From Pseudomonas taeanensis MS-3 (lineage in GTDB: Bacteria; Pseudomonadota; Gammaproteobacteria; Pseudomonadales; Pseudomonadaceae), in assembly GCF_000498575.2 (NCBI RefSeq), contig NZ_AWSQ01000001.1, forward strand, positions 1,345,914 through 1,409,913: 64,000 bases of DNA. Reading direction: 5' to 3'. Both the position numbers and the translations under genes were made by a program. Below are positions 47,118 to 57,999 of this stretch, piece by piece. The notes under the pieces were generated by a model that saw only the letters and a program-made list of their open reading frames with translations, was not told where the DNA came from and did no database searches. Numbering within the stretch: position 1 is the first letter of the stretch; each line of letters begins with the position of its first letter.

Positions 47118-48500
47118 CTATTCCGGTGAATGGAAACTGAGGCTGTAGTTCACGGCGTGGGTGCCGGGGTCGAGGATGTCCAGGGACACGTGAATCGGTG
47201 TTTGCGGTGGCATTTCCGTCTGTCCGGCCAGCTCGCCGGCGAGGTACTCACTGGGTTTGAAGCGGCGGCTGGCGAGTAATTGACCGTTGATATCGGCAAA
47301 GCGCATTTCCAGCAAGGGGAAGGGCTGGGTGAAGGGCGCACGGTTGTAGAGGATTGCATCGACCACCAGGGCGCCGCTGAACTCCGGGTGGCTGCGCACC
47401 ACCAGATTGCTGCTCTTGATCTGGCTGATGTCAACCTTGGACGGTAGCTGGCAGCCAATGCTCGGGCAGAGTTGTTCGAACCAGGGGCGGTATTGATCCT
47501 GGCGCGCCAGTTCGTCGAAGTGATAGTTCAGGTACTGGCCGCTCAGGGCGATGACGCCGAGCAAATTGAGCAGGCCCCAGCCGAGCCAGCGGCCCCAGGA
47601 CTTGCGCGGTCGTTGCCAGTCCAGTTGCAGCGGTTCGTCATCCAGCTCGTACAGGTGATCGTCGCGCAGGCCAGGCTCATTGCGCGCGGCCCTGCTGCTC
47701 GACTGCTCCGGGATAAGGTCGGCCTCAGTCTCGTTCGCTTCGTCCAGGGCATCCCGTTCGGCGTCTGTTTCGCTGATATGCTCATCGCGCTCGGCGCTCA
47801 AGTGCAGCTCGTGCCCGGGTTGCGGGTCATCGTCCTCATGGTGATCGTTCAGGTCGAGCACCGGTTCGTGGCGCGAGCGCTTGCCGGTTGACGTTGATGT
47901 GCTTGGCGATAGTGGTGGGAGCGTTTCCTTATGCGGGGTGAACACCGCGGCAGGCGGAAGGCTTGAGGGGGGGCTGCTCAGTGGGGGCGCAGGTAGGTCA
48001 TCGCGCAGCAGGGCTTCGGCCCATTGCTCGTCAGGCTCCTCATGTTCCGCGTCTGCTGGAGCGGGAAAGCTTTTGGTTTGGTTGGCGGTGCGCTCGAGGT
48101 CGAGGAACTGTTGCGACAGTTGCTGCTCCTGCTCCTCCAGCTTGGCCAGCTCTTCGTCTAGATCGAGGCCCTCGAGGTCCAGGTCGTCGTGAATCCACAG
48201 CGTGTCGTCGCTGTGCTGCGCTGGCGAGTGGCTCGTCCTTACTGGTTGGGGCGGTTCGGCGGAGTGTGCTGCGACCGGGCTGCTGAGTACCTCGTTGTTC
48301 GGCGAGGCGGGGGCAGGTGCTGCTATGGGTTGGGCTGCAGCGGGCAAATTGTGGCCTTGCTCCAGCAGTTGCCGCGCCGCATTGAACACGTGCAAGCAGG
48401 CCCCGCAGCGCACGGCTCCATGGGCTGCGGCCAGCTGTGCGGGGTTGACCCGAAAGCTGGTGCGGCAATGGGGGCACTGGGTGACGAAGCTTTCGATCAT
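47118..48500 (-). CDS. DUF3426 zinc-ribbon membrane protein
   Basis: A 460-residue protein of the MJ0042/DUF3426 type. The N-terminal zinc ribbon has CPHC (about 9-12) and CGAC (about 32-35) in QCPHCRTSFRVNPAQLAAAH and VRCGACLHVF. A long Pro/Ser/Asp/Glu-rich low-complexity linker (about 50-290) follows, then one membrane span (GWGLLNLLGVIALSGQYLN, about 305-323) and a C-terminal DUF3426 domain with FEQLCPSIGCQLP and LVVRSHPEFSGALVVDAILY. The topology suggests a cytoplasmic finger and a periplasmic domain. It stands between prmA and dusB as in P. aeruginosa; function unknown. Confidence 0.85.
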   Translation of the reverse strand: MIESFVTQCPHCRTSFRVNPAQLAAAHGAVRCGACLHVFNAARQLLEQGHNLPAAAQPIAAPAPASPNNEVLSSPVAAHSAEPPQPVRTSHSPAQHSDDTLWIHDDLDLEGLDLDEELAKLEEQEQQLSQQFLDLERTANQTKSFPAPADAEHEEPDEQWAEALLRDDLPAPPLSSPPSSLPPAAVFTPHKETLPPLSPSTSTSTGKRSRHEPVLDLNDHHEDDDPQPGHELHLSAERDEHISETDAERDALDEANETEADLIPEQSSSRAARNEPGLRDDHLYELDDEPLQLDWQRPRKSWGRWLGWGLLNLLGVIALSGQYLNYHFDELARQDQYRPWFEQLCPSIGCQLPSKVDISQIKSSNLVVRSHPEFSGALVVDAILYNRAPFTQPFPLLEMRFADINGQLLASRRFKPSEYLAGELAGQTEMPPQTPIHVSLDILDPGTHAVNYSLSFHSPE

Positions 48501-48590
48501 GCGGGGATCCGGCGGCCTGCGCTCAGGTCAAACAAGGCAATTAGTCTAACGCAACTGTTTGCGAAAGTAGCAGCGACGCTGCGTCGAGGC

Positions 48591-49469
48591 TTAGCGGCGC
48601 ACGCCGCTGATGCGCACCCAGCCGTCCTTGGTTGCGGTCGGGTCGAGGTCGAAGGCGTCGCTGTAGGCTGCGCGGACCTCCTCGGCCTGCTCGGCGAGGA
48701 TGCCTGACAGCGCCAGGCGACCGCCAGGCTTGACCAGGCTGGTGATCTGCGGCGCCAGGGCCACCAGTGGTCCGGCGAGGATGTTGGCGACCACCACCTC
48801 TGCCTGATCCTGCGGCATGTCGGCCGGCAGGTAGACCGGGAAGCGTGCCGGGTCGATGCCGTTACGCCCGGCGTTATCGCGCGAGGCTTCCAGAGCCTGC
48901 GGGTCGATATCGGTGCCGACCGCTTGAGGGGCGCCGAGCAGCAGCGCGGCGATCGCCAGGATGCCCGAGCCGCAGCCGAAATCGATTACGCTGCAGTTGT
49001 CCAGCGTCTGGCCGTCGAGCCATTCCAGGCACAGCGCGGTGGTCGGGTGGGTGCCGGTACCGAAGGCCAGGCCCGGATCAAGCAGCAGATTGACCGCGTC
49101 CGGCTCCGGCGCGGCGTGCCAGCTCGGTACAATCCACAAACGCTGGCCGAAGCGCATCGGCTCAAAGCCGTCCATCCAGCTGCGCTCCCAGTCTTGATCA
49201 GCGATCACCTCGGCGTGGTGCTCCGGCAGTTCAGTGCCGGTCAGCAATTGCAGGTGGGCGAACACGGCTTCGGCCTGAGTGTCGGCTTCAAACAGTGCCA
49301 GCAGGTGAGTGTGCGACCAGAGTGGAGTGGTGCCCAGGTCCGGTTCGAAGATCGGCTGATCCTCGGCGTCCATAAAGGTTACCGAGACGGCGCCGACTTC
49401 GAGTAGCGCGTCTTCGTAGGTTTCCGCCTGATCCGGGGTGATGGCGAGACGGACTTGTAACCAGGGCAT
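48591..49469 (-). CDS. prmA: Ribosomal protein L11 methyltransferase
   Basis: PrmA trimethylates several amino groups of L11. The 292-residue protein has the N-terminal substrate-recognition domain ([20 protein letters not shown], with [17 protein letters not shown]) and the C-terminal SAM domain with motif [37 protein letters not shown] upstream of it, and [17 protein letters not shown] (the NI(L)A catalytic-type motif). Normal length. It lies 90 bases before the DUF3426 gene on the same strand. Confidence 0.97.
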   Translation of the reverse strand: MPWLQVRLAITPDQAETYEDALLEVGAVSVTFMDAEDQPIFEPDLGTTPLWSHTHLLALFEADTQAEAVFAHLQLLTGTELPEHHAEVIADQDWERSWMDGFEPMRFGQRLWIVPSWHAAPEPDAVNLLLDPGLAFGTGTHPTTALCLEWLDGQTLDNCSVIDFGCGSGILAIAALLLGAPQAVGTDIDPQALEASRDNAGRNGIDPARFPVYLPADMPQDQAEVVVANILAGPLVALAPQITSLVKPGGRLALSGILAEQAEEVRAAYSDAFDLDPTATKDGWVRISGVRR

Positions 49470-49590
49470 GGGGAAACCTCATTAGCGATAAAGCGGCCAG
49501 CGGATAAACGCCGCTGGCGATTGGCGGGCAAGCTTACTTGAGGGGCGGGCGGCCTTCCACCGCTATGGGCCGGGCGGGGGCTGCAGAAGC

Positions 49591-49620
49591 GACAAGGGCC
49601 GCCCGTGGGCAGCCCTTGTC
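49591..49620 (-). terminator. Hairpin after accC, probable terminator
   Basis: A 9-bp perfect stem GACAAGGGC/GCCCTTGTC, extended by GCCC/GGGC, lies 18 bases after the accC stop. On the minus strand only scattered T residues follow, so it is a weak intrinsic or Rho-assisted terminator. Confidence 0.55.
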
Positions 49621-49637
49621 ATGTGGCAGCACTAGAC

Positions 49638-50987
49638 TCAGTGCTTGTCCATACCCAGTTTCTTTTCCAGGTAGTGGATATTCACGCCGCCTTCGCAGAA
49701 GCCCTTGTCGCGCACCAGCATGCGGTGCAGCGGGACATTGGTCTTGATGCCGTCGACCACGATTTCGTCCAGGGCGTTGCGCATGCGTGCCATGGCCTCC
49801 TCGCGGGTGGCGCCGTGAGTGATCACCTTGCCGATCAGCGAGTCGTAGTGCGGCGGCACGGTGTAGCCGCTGTACAGGTGCGAGTCGACCCGCACGCCAT
49901 TGCCGCCAGGGGCATGGAAGTGCTTGACCTTGCCCGGGCAGGGCATGAAGTTGTCAGGGTCTTCGGCGTTGATCCGGCATTCCAGCGAGTGGCCACGAAT
50001 GACAACGTCGTCCTGGGTGAACGACAGCTTGTTGCCTGCCGCGATGCTGAGCATCTCCTTGACGATATCGATGCCGGTGACCATCTCGGAGACCGGGTGC
50101 TCGACCTGGACCCGAGTGTTCATCTCGATGAAGTAGAAGCCGCCGTCCTCATAGAGGAACTCGAAGGTGCCGGCGCCACGGTAGCCGATCTCGATGCAGG
50201 CATTGACGCAGCGTTGCAGCACTTCGGCGCGCGCCCGCTCATCGATGTACGGGGCCGGGGCTTCTTCCAGGACCTTCTGGTGGCGGCGCTGCAGCGAGCA
50301 GTCGCGGTCGCCCAGGTGGATGGCATTGCCCTGGCCGTCGGACAGTACCTGGACTTCCACGTGACGCGGATTACCGAGGAACTTCTCCAGGTAAACCATC
50401 GGGTTGCCGAATACCGAGCCGGCTTCGCTGCGGGTCAGCTTGGCCGACTTGATCAGGTCTTCTTCCTTGTAGACCACGCGCATGCCGCGACCACCGCCGC
50501 CGCCGGCAGCCTTGATGATCACCGGGTAACCGACTTCGCGGGCAATCGCCAGGGCAGTTTCCTCGTCTTCCGGCAGCGGGCCGTCGGAGCCGGGCACTAC
50601 CGGCACGCCGGCACGCTTCATTGCGTCCTTGGCCGAGACCTTGTCGCCCATCAGGCGGATGGTCTCGGCTTTCGGGCCGATGAAGGCGAAGCCGGAGTTT
50701 TCCACTTGTTCGGCGAAGTCGGCGTTTTCCGCGAGGAAGCCGTAGCCGGGGTGGATGGCGGTGGCGCCGGTGACTTCGGCGGCGGCGATAATCGCCGGAA
50801 TCTGCAGGTAAGACAGGGCGCCGGAGGCAGGGCCGATGCACACCGACTCGTCGGCCAGGGCCAGATGCATCAGTTCGCGGTCGGCGGTGGAGTGCACCGC
50901 AACGGTCTTGATGCCCAGCTCTTTACAGGCGCGCAAGACGCGCAAGGCGATCTCGCCGCGGTTGGCGATCAGAACTTTTTCCAACAT
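49638..50987 (-). CDS. accC: Acetyl-CoA carboxylase, biotin carboxylase subunit
   Basis: AccC carboxylates the biotin on AccB with ATP and bicarbonate, the first half of malonyl-CoA synthesis. The 449-residue ATP-grasp protein shows [59 protein letters not shown] (glycine-rich ATP loop), [39 protein letters not shown] and [12 protein letters not shown] 50987 gives the normal length. It is last in the aroQ-accB-accC operon, 17 bases after accB. Confidence 0.98.
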   Translation of the reverse strand: MLEKVLIANRGEIALRVLRACKELGIKTVAVHSTADRELMHLALADESVCIGPASGALSYLQIPAIIAAAEVTGATAIHPGYGFLAENADFAEQVENSGFAFIGPKAETIRLMGDKVSAKDAMKRAGVPVVPGSDGPLPEDEETALAIAREVGYPVIIKAAGGGGGRGMRVVYKEEDLIKSAKLTRSEAGSVFGNPMVYLEKFLGNPRHVEVQVLSDGQGNAIHLGDRDCSLQRRHQKVLEEAPAPYIDERARAEVLQRCVNACIEIGYRGAGTFEFLYEDGGFYFIEMNTRVQVEHPVSEMVTGIDIVKEMLSIAAGNKLSFTQDDVVIRGHSLECRINAEDPDNFMPCPGKVKHFHAPGGNGVRVDSHLYSGYTVPPHYDSLIGKVITHGATREEAMARMRNALDEIVVDGIKTNVPLHRMLVRDKGFCEGGVNIHYLEKKLGMDKH

Positions 50988-51004
50988 CGCTGGCTCTCCG
51001 CGGT

Positions 51005-51463
51005 TCAAACGATTGTGAACAGGGGCTGATCGTATTCCACCGGCTGGCCGTTTTCGCCCAGGATGGATTCGATGGTGCCGCTGGTCTCAGCCTCGATGTG
51101 GTTCATCATCTTCATTGCTTCGACGATGCACAGGATGTCGCCTTTCTTCACGCTCGAACCCACTTCGACGAAGTTGCCCGAAGTCGGGGAAGCGGCGCGG
51201 TAGAAGGTGCCGACCATCGGCGAGCGCACCACGGTGCCGTTCAGCTTGGCTGCGGCCGGGGCGGCGGTTTCGGCTGTGGCGGCCGGAGCGGCAGCAGGCG
51301 CTGCCGGAGCAGGTGCCTGAGCATAAACCGGTTGCTGAGCATAGGCGGGTTGCTTGCCATGCCGGCTGATGCGCACGGACTCTTCGCCTTCGCGAATCTC
51401 CAGTTCGTCGATGCCGGATTCTTCCAGCAGTTCGATCAGCTTTTTGACTTTACGGATATCCAT
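51005..51463 (-). CDS. accB: Biotin carboxyl carrier protein of acetyl-CoA carboxylase
   Basis: AccB carries the biotin between AccC and the AccAD transferase. The 152-residue protein has the N-terminal helical part ([19 protein letters not shown]), a Pro/Ala-rich hinge (about 38-72) and the biotinyl domain with the invariant [15 protein letters not shown], biotin on Lys118, and a thumb-like insert ([20 protein letters not shown]). It precedes accC and follows aroQ by 22 bases. Confidence 0.98.
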   Translation of the reverse strand: MDIRKVKKLIELLEESGIDELEIREGEESVRISRHGKQPAYAQQPVYAQAPAPAAPAAAPAATAETAAPAAAKLNGTVVRSPMVGTFYRAASPTSGNFVEVGSSVKKGDILCIVEAMKMMNHIEAETSGTIESILGENGQPVEYDQPLFTIV

Positions 51464-51485
51464 AGGTGTTCAACTCCCAGTGAGG

Positions 51486-51935
51486 TCAGGGTCGTTCGAG
51501 TTCAAGTTGTTCTAGCGCAGCCTCCAGGGCCAGCCGGTAACCGCTGGCGCCAAGGCCGCAGATCACTCCCACGGCAACGTCGGAAAAGTAGGAGTGATGG
51601 CGAAAAGGTTCACGCTTGTGCACGTTGGACAGGTGCACTTCGATGAATGGGATGCTCACCGCCAGCAATGCGTCACGTAATGCGACGCTGGTATGCGTGA
51701 ACGCGGCGGGATTGATCAGAATAAAGTCGACACCTTCGCCTTTTGCGGCGTGAATACGCTCGATCAATTCGTACTCGGCATTGCTTTGCAGATACAGCAG
51801 ATGATGGCCGGCTTCGCGGGCGCGGCGCTCCAGATCCTGGTTGATCTGCTCCAGGGTGATGGCGCCATAGACGCCAGGTTCACGGGAGCCCAACAAATTG
51901 AGGTTGGGGCCGTGCAGTACCAGTAAGGTAGCCAT
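51486..51935 (-). CDS. aroQ: 3-dehydroquinate dehydratase, type II
   Basis: The type II (dodecameric) dehydratase of the shikimate pathway. The 149-residue protein begins [20 protein letters not shown] with GVYG (catalytic Tyr loop), then [40 protein letters not shown] and [20 protein letters not shown] (catalytic His). Start at ATG 51935 fits; the few residues upstream in frame do not. It begins the aroQ-accB-accC operon, a conserved order in gammaproteobacteria. Confidence 0.98.
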   Translation of the reverse strand: MATLLVLHGPNLNLLGSREPGVYGAITLEQINQDLERRAREAGHHLLYLQSNAEYELIERIHAAKGEGVDFILINPAAFTHTSVALRDALLAVSIPFIEVHLSNVHKREPFRHHSYFSDVAVGVICGLGASGYRLALEAALEQLELERP

Positions 51936-52109
51936 GATCGTCTGTTCCTGATTTCTCACGCTGCGCCGGACTATGCCGGAGAAGTCTTATGGCTGTCCAG
52001 TTATCAACAGTAGCCGACACGATGCCTGCACTTTGCGGCAAATGTATGACGCTGAAGCCAATAGATCGACGGCTCGCGCAGTGTGCGTAGTGAGTGGATT
52101 AATGACGGC

Positions 52110-53888
52110 TTAAAAGCGTGTGCGTGCCTGTTGCAGTCGTGCGGCAAAGGTCGCGGCATCGACTTCACCTACGACACGTAAATCCAGCCATTCGTCACCC
52201 TTTTCGTCGAACAGCAGGATCGCCGGTGGGCCGAACAGTTGGTAGCGGTCGAGCAGCGCGCGCTGGGCGGCATTGCTCTCGGTGATGTCGAAGCGCACCA
52301 GGCGGTAGTCGCCCAGCTGACTGCCGACCTCCGCAGCCGCGAGTACTTCGCGCTCGATCACCTTGCAACTGATGCACCAGTCGGCGTACCAGTCGAGCAG
52401 CAACGGTTGGCGACTGCTTTTGGCGGCGGCAAAGGCGGCGTCCAGCTCGGCGGGGCTGCTGATGACCTGCCAGCTGCCGGGGTTGACCTGGCTCGCCTGG
52501 GTGCCGGCCATGGCCATGCGCCCGAGCGGACGCAGCGGATCATCCTGGCCTTGCAGGGCGCCGGTCCAGGCCGCCAGGGCATACACCAGCAGTGCCAGGC
52601 CGGTCAGCTGGGCGAGTTTCTCCTTCGGCGTTTTCGTGACGAATTCCAGGGCACCGAGAAAAAGCGCCACACCGGCGGCGAGCAGTCCCCACAGCGCCAG
52701 GGTCAGCGGACCCGGCAGGACCCGTTCGAGCAGCCAGACGGACACTGCCAGCAACAGTACGCCGAAGGCGTTGCGCACGGCGATCATCCAAGTGCCGGAT
52801 TTTGGCAGCAGGGCCCCGCCGCCGGTGGCGAACAGCACCAGAGGGGCACCCATGCCGAGGCCTAGGGCTAGCAGGCGCAGACCTCCGCCCAGGGCGTCTC
52901 CGCTGGCGCTGATGTAGAGCAGAGCGCCGACCAGAGGGGCCGACACGCACGGCGATACCAGCAGGCTGGAGAGTACGCCGAGTAATGCTGCATTGGTGTG
53001 GGAGCCGCCATGGGTCTTGTTGGCCCAGCGATTAAGCGGCTCGCTGACCAGGCGTGGCAGGCGCAGTTCGTAGACGCCGAACATGGCCAGGGCAAACAGC
53101 GCGAATAGCGTCGCGAAGGGCACCAGAACCCAGGCCGACTGCAGCCGTGCCTGCAGGTTCAGGCTGGCGCCGAACACGCCCATCAAAGCGCCGAGTACGG
53201 CAAAGCTGGCGGCCATCGGCAACACATAGGCCAGAGACAGGCTGAGGCTGCGCAGTCCGCCGAATTGCCCGCGCAGCACCACGCCGCTGAGGATCGGCAG
53301 CATCGGCAGCACGCAAGGAGTGAAGGTCAGGCCGAGGCCGGCGAGGAAGAACAGTGCCAGGTCGCTCCAGTTCCAGCTGCTGGCAGGGGTCGTCGGGCCC
53401 GGCGTAGCGGCTGCGCCCGGCAGGTCACCGCCGATGCTCAGCTGCTCGGTTTCCGGCGGATAGCACAGGCCTTTGTCGGCGCAACCCTGGTAGGTGACGC
53501 TCAGGTTGAACGGGCGGCTGAGCGGCTTATCCAGTGGTAGCTCGACATCCAGCACACCGTAGTACACCTCGACGTCGCCGAAGTATTCGTCGGTCTTTTG
53601 CTTGCCTGCCGGCAACCGGGCGGGGCCCAGGCCCATGTCGGCGGGCTCGCTGACGAACTTGAAACGGTGCTTGTAGAGGTAGTAACCCTCGGCAGGGACG
53701 AAGCGCAGCTTGATCGAATCGCCCGAGCTGTCGATCAGGCTCAGCTTGAAGGCCTCGCGCACGGGCAGGAAGTCCGCACTGTTGTTCAGTGCCGTGCCCA
53801 GTGGGGCCGCCTCTGGTCGGTTGTCGAGCAGGCCGGCGCTGGCCGGCAGGGCGATGAGCAGCAGGATCAGGCTGAGTAAGCGGCGCAT
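52110..53888 (-). CDS. dsbD: Thiol:disulfide interchange protein DsbD
   Basis: DsbD moves electrons from cytoplasmic thioredoxin to periplasmic DsbC and cytochrome c maturation proteins. The 592-residue protein has a signal peptide (MRRLLSLILLLIALPASA), the periplasmic alpha domain with the Cys pair in GCADKGLCYPP, eight spans (about 175-440) with LTFTPCVLPMLPILSG and SSLLVSPCVSAPLVGA carrying the membrane cysteines, and a thioredoxin-like gamma domain with WCISC (Cys505, Cys508). All six redox cysteines appear present. I chose ATG 53888; an ATG 33 bases upstream would put residues before the signal peptide. Confidence 0.95.
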   Translation of the reverse strand: MRRLLSLILLLIALPASAGLLDNRPEAAPLGTALNNSADFLPVREAFKLSLIDSSGDSIKLRFVPAEGYYLYKHRFKFVSEPADMGLGPARLPAGKQKTDEYFGDVEVYYGVLDVELPLDKPLSRPFNLSVTYQGCADKGLCYPPETEQLSIGGDLPGAAATPGPTTPASSWNWSDLALFFLAGLGLTFTPCVLPMLPILSGVVLRGQFGGLRSLSLSLAYVLPMAASFAVLGALMGVFGASLNLQARLQSAWVLVPFATLFALFALAMFGVYELRLPRLVSEPLNRWANKTHGGSHTNAALLGVLSSLLVSPCVSAPLVGALLYISASGDALGGGLRLLALGLGMGAPLVLFATGGGALLPKSGTWMIAVRNAFGVLLLAVSVWLLERVLPGPLTLALWGLLAAGVALFLGALEFVTKTPKEKLAQLTGLALLVYALAAWTGALQGQDDPLRPLGRMAMAGTQASQVNPGSWQVISSPAELDAAFAAAKSSRQPLLLDWYADWCISCKVIEREVLAAAEVGSQLGDYRLVRFDITESNAAQRALLDRYQLFGPPAILLFDEKGDEWLDLRVVGEVDAATFAARLQQARTRF

Positions 53889-54002
53889 GGGGGTCTCATC
53901 GGGCAGAAGTACCGTCATCATAACGGAGCCTTGTGCCTCAGTGCATGGGCCAGGCTGTAAGCGGTTTTTTCGGACGACGAAAGGCGGCTGCAGCGTGCTG
54001 GC

Positions 54003-55967
54003 CTACACGCGAAAGGCCTGTACCGCCCGGTGCAGCTGCCCGCCCAGTTGCAGCAAGTGTTCGCCTTGGTTGCGTCCTTCGCCAATCCGCGCCAGGTTGT
54101 CGCCACCGAGTTGGTGGATGCGCTCGCTATGCCCGCGTATCTCGCCGACCGCCCCGCTCTGTTGCGCGGTGGCCTCGGCGATGCGCTCGGCCATGCTGGC
54201 GATGGTGCCAATCGCCGCGACTATTTCGTCCAGCGCGCCATCGGCGGCCTCGGCCTGGCCTGCCGTCGCCTCGGCGTGTTCGACCTGGGCGCGCATGGCG
54301 CTCACCGATTGCCGGGCGGCTTGCTGCAGGCGACCGATCAGCTCCTGAATCTGCTCGGTGGCGCCGCTGGTACGTTGCGACAGTGAGCGCACTTCTTCGG
54401 CGACCACGGCAAAGCCACGCCCCATCTCACCGGCACGGGCGGCTTCGATGGCGGCGTTGAGGGCGAGCAGGTTGGTTTGTTCGGCGATGCTGCGGATCAC
54501 CGTCAGCACCGTGCCGATGGTCGCGGTTTCCTCGGCCAGGGATTCGATGGCCTGGGCGTTGCCCTGCACTTCATCGACCAGCGCGTGCAGGCCGCTGAGG
54601 CTCTGGCCGATCACGTGTTGACCTTGTTCGACGGCGCGCCCGGCGTCGCGGCTGGCGTCGGCGGCCTGACTGGCGTCGCCGGCGACCTGTTGGATGGTCG
54701 ACTGCAGTTCGCCAAGGGCATCGCGGATCTGTGCGGTATCGCCGACCTGGCGTTCGGCGCCCGTATGCAAGCCGCCACTGAGGTCGGCCAGGGTGCGGCT
54801 GGAGCCCGCGACCTGCTCGGCATGCAGGCGAATGGTGCCGACCAGATCGACCAGGTAGACGCGCAGGTGATTCAGTGAGGACTCGATATCGCGTAGCTCT
54901 CGGGTGCGTGAGGCCAACTGGATGTCTTCGCCGAAATCGCCCTGAGCCCAGGCCGAGAGGGCCGGAGCCAGGTGATTGAGGACACGGGTCAGGCGCCGCT
55001 GCAGGGTGTCGATGATCAGGGCAATCAGTAGGATCAGGCCAATCATCAGGCCCTGCATCAGGCGCACTTCGCCCTGGATGCGGCCGTGCTCGGCCCGCAC
55101 GGCCGGCTCCAGCGCGGCCAGGGCTTGCTGCACGCTGTCGACCTGCGTACGGGTGGCCTGGGCTAGTTCACTGCGTTGTTCGATCAAGGCGCGGGTACGG
55201 CTCAATTCCGCCGGGTAGCGGCGGGTCAAGCTGGTCAGGTCGCGTTTCAGCGCGATGCCGCGGTCTTCTGCTAGCGCGCCTTCATCGTCATTGGCCAGGC
55301 CGAGCATGGCGGCGAAGCCAGTGCTGGCGGAGCTGCTGTCTTCTGTCACGCCCAGCAGGGGCAGGGCAGCGAGAGTCTTGACCTGCTGCTCGAGTGCGGC
55401 CAGCTCGCGCTCGACGTCGGCGGCCAGCTCACTGCGTCCGCTGCTGACCAGTTTGGCGCGGGCATGGGCCAGGCGGGTCAGGTGTAGTGCGGCCGCGAAT
55501 AGCGCCGGACGGTAGCCGTTTGCGCTGGTCTCGGCGCTGCTGTCTACGTACTGGGCGAGCTGTTCAAGGGTGCCGAGAACTTCCCGTTCGGCCTGGATCA
55601 GTAAACCCTGTGGGTCGCCGGCGAGCTTGCCGGCCGCCAACAGTTGGCTGGCGCTGAAGGCACGCAGTTGACTCAGGCTGTCGCGCAACGGCTCGCCCAG
55701 TTCGGTTGGCAGCGCGTCGATGGTTTGCGTCAGACCGTCGAGCGCCTGCAGGGCGCGGCGATGGCGCAATGCGTCACCGCTGTCGAGGTAGGCCTGGATG
55801 TTGCCCGCGACATCTCGCTGGAACTGCTGGGACAGGCTCAGGTAACGCTCCATCAGCAGGTAGGGGCGTTCCAGGGCGCGTTGCGACCACCAGAGTGTGC
55901 TGCCCAGGGCGATGCAGACGGTGACCAGCAGCAGGGTATTGAGATTGGTAAGTGATTTCAGGCGCAT
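54003..55967 (-). CDS. Methyl-accepting chemotaxis protein, CtpL-like
   Basis: A 654-residue chemoreceptor. Order: TM1 (about 11-30), a large helical periplasmic domain (about 31-300, with [20 protein letters not shown], typical of helical-bundle sensory domains), TM2 ([20 protein letters not shown], about 304-323), a HAMP-type segment, and the cytoplasmic hairpin with [20 protein letters not shown] near 490-510. No CheR pentapeptide. The place next to dsbD and gcbA is that of CtpL (phosphate/chloroaniline receptor) of P. aeruginosa, but periplasmic domains diverge fast, so the ligand is not certain. Confidence 0.88.
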   Translation of the reverse strand: MRLKSLTNLNTLLLVTVCIALGSTLWWSQRALERPYLLMERYLSLSQQFQRDVAGNIQAYLDSGDALRHRRALQALDGLTQTIDALPTELGEPLRDSLSQLRAFSASQLLAAGKLAGDPQGLLIQAEREVLGTLEQLAQYVDSSAETSANGYRPALFAAALHLTRLAHARAKLVSSGRSELAADVERELAALEQQVKTLAALPLLGVTEDSSSASTGFAAMLGLANDDEGALAEDRGIALKRDLTSLTRRYPAELSRTRALIEQRSELAQATRTQVDSVQQALAALEPAVRAEHGRIQGEVRLMQGLMIGLILLIALIIDTLQRRLTRVLNHLAPALSAWAQGDFGEDIQLASRTRELRDIESSLNHLRVYLVDLVGTIRLHAEQVAGSSRTLADLSGGLHTGAERQVGDTAQIRDALGELQSTIQQVAGDASQAADASRDAGRAVEQGQHVIGQSLSGLHALVDEVQGNAQAIESLAEETATIGTVLTVIRSIAEQTNLLALNAAIEAARAGEMGRGFAVVAEEVRSLSQRTSGATEQIQELIGRLQQAARQSVSAMRAQVEHAEATAGQAEAADGALDEIVAAIGTIASMAERIAEATAQQSGAVGEIRGHSERIHQLGGDNLARIGEGRNQGEHLLQLGGQLHRAVQAFRV

Positions 55968-56104
55968 AGGGCTCGACCGACGACGAAACGGTGCTGAGCC
56001 GCGCCTGATAAAGATCGGGTGCGGCCCCGGAGCCCTGAAGTTATTGCGTTTTCATTGCGAAATTATGACTACGTGCAGGCCGTCACAATTTTCGCTACAG
56101 CGGT

Positions 56105-57721
56105 TTAGGCGCCATACATCGCGACCCGGTTGCGCCCGCCGTGCTTGGCTACGTACAACGCTTCGTCGGCCTGCTTGGAGAGGTTCTTGCTGTCCAGGTC
56201 ACTGCTCAGCTCGGCGATGCCGGCGCTGAAGGTACAGGACAGGTCCTGTGGCTGCGCCGGGTAGTGGATTTCCGCGAAGCGTCGACGCACCTCGTCGAGT
56301 ACATGGGCGGCCGTCTTGGCGTCGGTGTTGGGCATGACCACGGCAAATTCTTCGCCGCCGTAACGGCCGATCAGATCGCTCTTGCGCAAGCGCTGTTTGA
56401 GGAACAGCGCCAGGCTCTTGATTACCCGGTCGCCCATGGGGTGGCCGTAGTTGTCGTTGACCTTCTTGAAGAAGTCGATGTCGAGCATGGCGAAGCTCAG
56501 TGGCTGGCCATCGCGCTGGGCGCGATAACGGGCATCTTCCAGCAGTTGCAGGGTGTGGGTGTGGTTGTACAGGCCGGTCAGGCTGTCACGTACCATGCGC
56601 GCCATGAGGTCGCGAGCGCGGGCGGCGCGGTTGCGCACGGTGGCGATCAGGTGGCGCGGTTTGATCGGTTTGGTGAGAAAGTCGTCGCCGCCTTCACTCA
56701 TCGCATCGAGCTGTTTGTCCAGGTCGTCCTCGGCGGACAGGTAGATGATCGGCACGCTGACGTAGCGATCATTGTGGCGAATCACCTTGGCCAGTTCGGT
56801 GCCGTTGCAGTCCGGCATGTACATGTCGAGGATGATCAGGTCGGGTTGAAACTCGGCCAGCTCGGCCATCGCCTGGATCGGCTCGATCAGCGTGCGGGTA
56901 ACGATCCCGGCGCTGTTCAACACGCGTTCGGTGTGGGTGGCCTGGGCCCGTGAGTCATCGATGATCAGCACTTTATAGGGCTCGTACTGCGCCACGTGGG
57001 TGAGCACTTCGATGCGTTCGAGCAGACTGGAGGCGTCCAGCGTGCCGGTGAAGAACTCCTGGCCACCGGCGCGCACGGCGGCCAGGCGGGTCGGGGTATC
57101 GGTGTCGTCGTGGCTGAAGAACAGCAGGGGGATCTTGTGCTGCAGGCCCTGTTGCACCGTTTCGGCCAGTTGCAGGCCCGCGCCGGGACCCGAGAAGTCC
57201 ACCTCCATTAGAATCGCCGCCGGATGACGTTCGAGCATTGCGGCGCGAAAGGCGTTGGCCGAGTCAAACGGCTTGGCGCTCATGCCGAAGAACTCCAGCT
57301 GCTGAGCCAGGCGTTCGGCGCGATCGAGGTGCTGCAGGGCCAGGTAGACCGGTTTGCGCAGCGGCGGCAGTACGGTCTGTTCGAGGCGATCGCCATGGCG
57401 CAGGCCGGTACGTGACAGGCGCTGCATGAGCAGGTTGAGTTCGCTGATCAGGCCGCTGTTAAGTCGACCGCGGTTATCGGCTACCCCCTGCAGGCACTGG
57501 CCGATCGCCTTGGCCAGTTGCAGGTGTTCAGTTTGCTCGAAGCGTTCAGCGTAGCGCTGCAACAGCGATGTGGCATCGCCAAGTTCCTGCATGCCAACGC
57601 CGTTCCACTCGTTACGTTGCAAGCGCTGCCAGGCTTCCAGCACCTGTCGGGCCTGATGGATGACGCGCTGGGCAAAATGCTGCTTGAGTCGGTCGCTGCT
57701 GGGGTCTTCGTGCTCGGTCAT
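56105..57721 (-). CDS. gcbA: Two-receiver diguanylate cyclase, GcbA/AdcA-like
   Basis: A 538-residue cytosolic protein. The first receiver-like domain (about 130-240) is degenerate: PAAILMEVDFSGPGAGLQLA has Glu-Val-Asp in place of the usual phospho-acceptor arrangement. The second receiver is intact (VLIIDDSRAQATHTERVLN, phospho-Asp in LIILDMYMPD near 298, FLTKPIKP Lys). The GGDEF domain has GRYGGEEFAVVMPN near 455 with an RxxD inhibitory site (RKSD) just before. It should make c-di-GMP when phosphorylated, promoting attachment as GcbA does. Its gene is divergent from the DUF2333 gene. Confidence 0.9.
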   Translation of the reverse strand: MTEHEDPSSDRLKQHFAQRVIHQARQVLEAWQRLQRNEWNGVGMQELGDATSLLQRYAERFEQTEHLQLAKAIGQCLQGVADNRGRLNSGLISELNLLMQRLSRTGLRHGDRLEQTVLPPLRKPVYLALQHLDRAERLAQQLEFFGMSAKPFDSANAFRAAMLERHPAAILMEVDFSGPGAGLQLAETVQQGLQHKIPLLFFSHDDTDTPTRLAAVRAGGQEFFTGTLDASSLLERIEVLTHVAQYEPYKVLIIDDSRAQATHTERVLNSAGIVTRTLIEPIQAMAELAEFQPDLIILDMYMPDCNGTELAKVIRHNDRYVSVPIIYLSAEDDLDKQLDAMSEGGDDFLTKPIKPRHLIATVRNRAARARDLMARMVRDSLTGLYNHTHTLQLLEDARYRAQRDGQPLSFAMLDIDFFKKVNDNYGHPMGDRVIKSLALFLKQRLRKSDLIGRYGGEEFAVVMPNTDAKTAAHVLDEVRRRFAEIHYPAQPQDLSCTFSAGIAELSSDLDSKNLSKQADEALYVAKHGGRNRVAMYGA

Positions 57722-57999
57722 GGCCCGGGTTCTTTTTCAGTAGGGACGGCGGGGAGCAGCCTGGGGTAGTGGCTTCATGCTACCACTGCTATGTGGCTAC
57801 GCCAGCGCCGTCGATCCTTCGACACCGGCCTTCCATCCATCTTACTGACCATGATTCGCGTCCAGGGTTGCAGCAGCGCTAAGTTTGCTGATCGACGCTG
57901 CGCTTTGCCATGCGCTTAACTTATAGTGCAAGGCCGTTGTGCAACCCTGCTAGCGAGTTGCAGTCGAACAACCGAATGCCGTAGATGAAGGACATTGCC

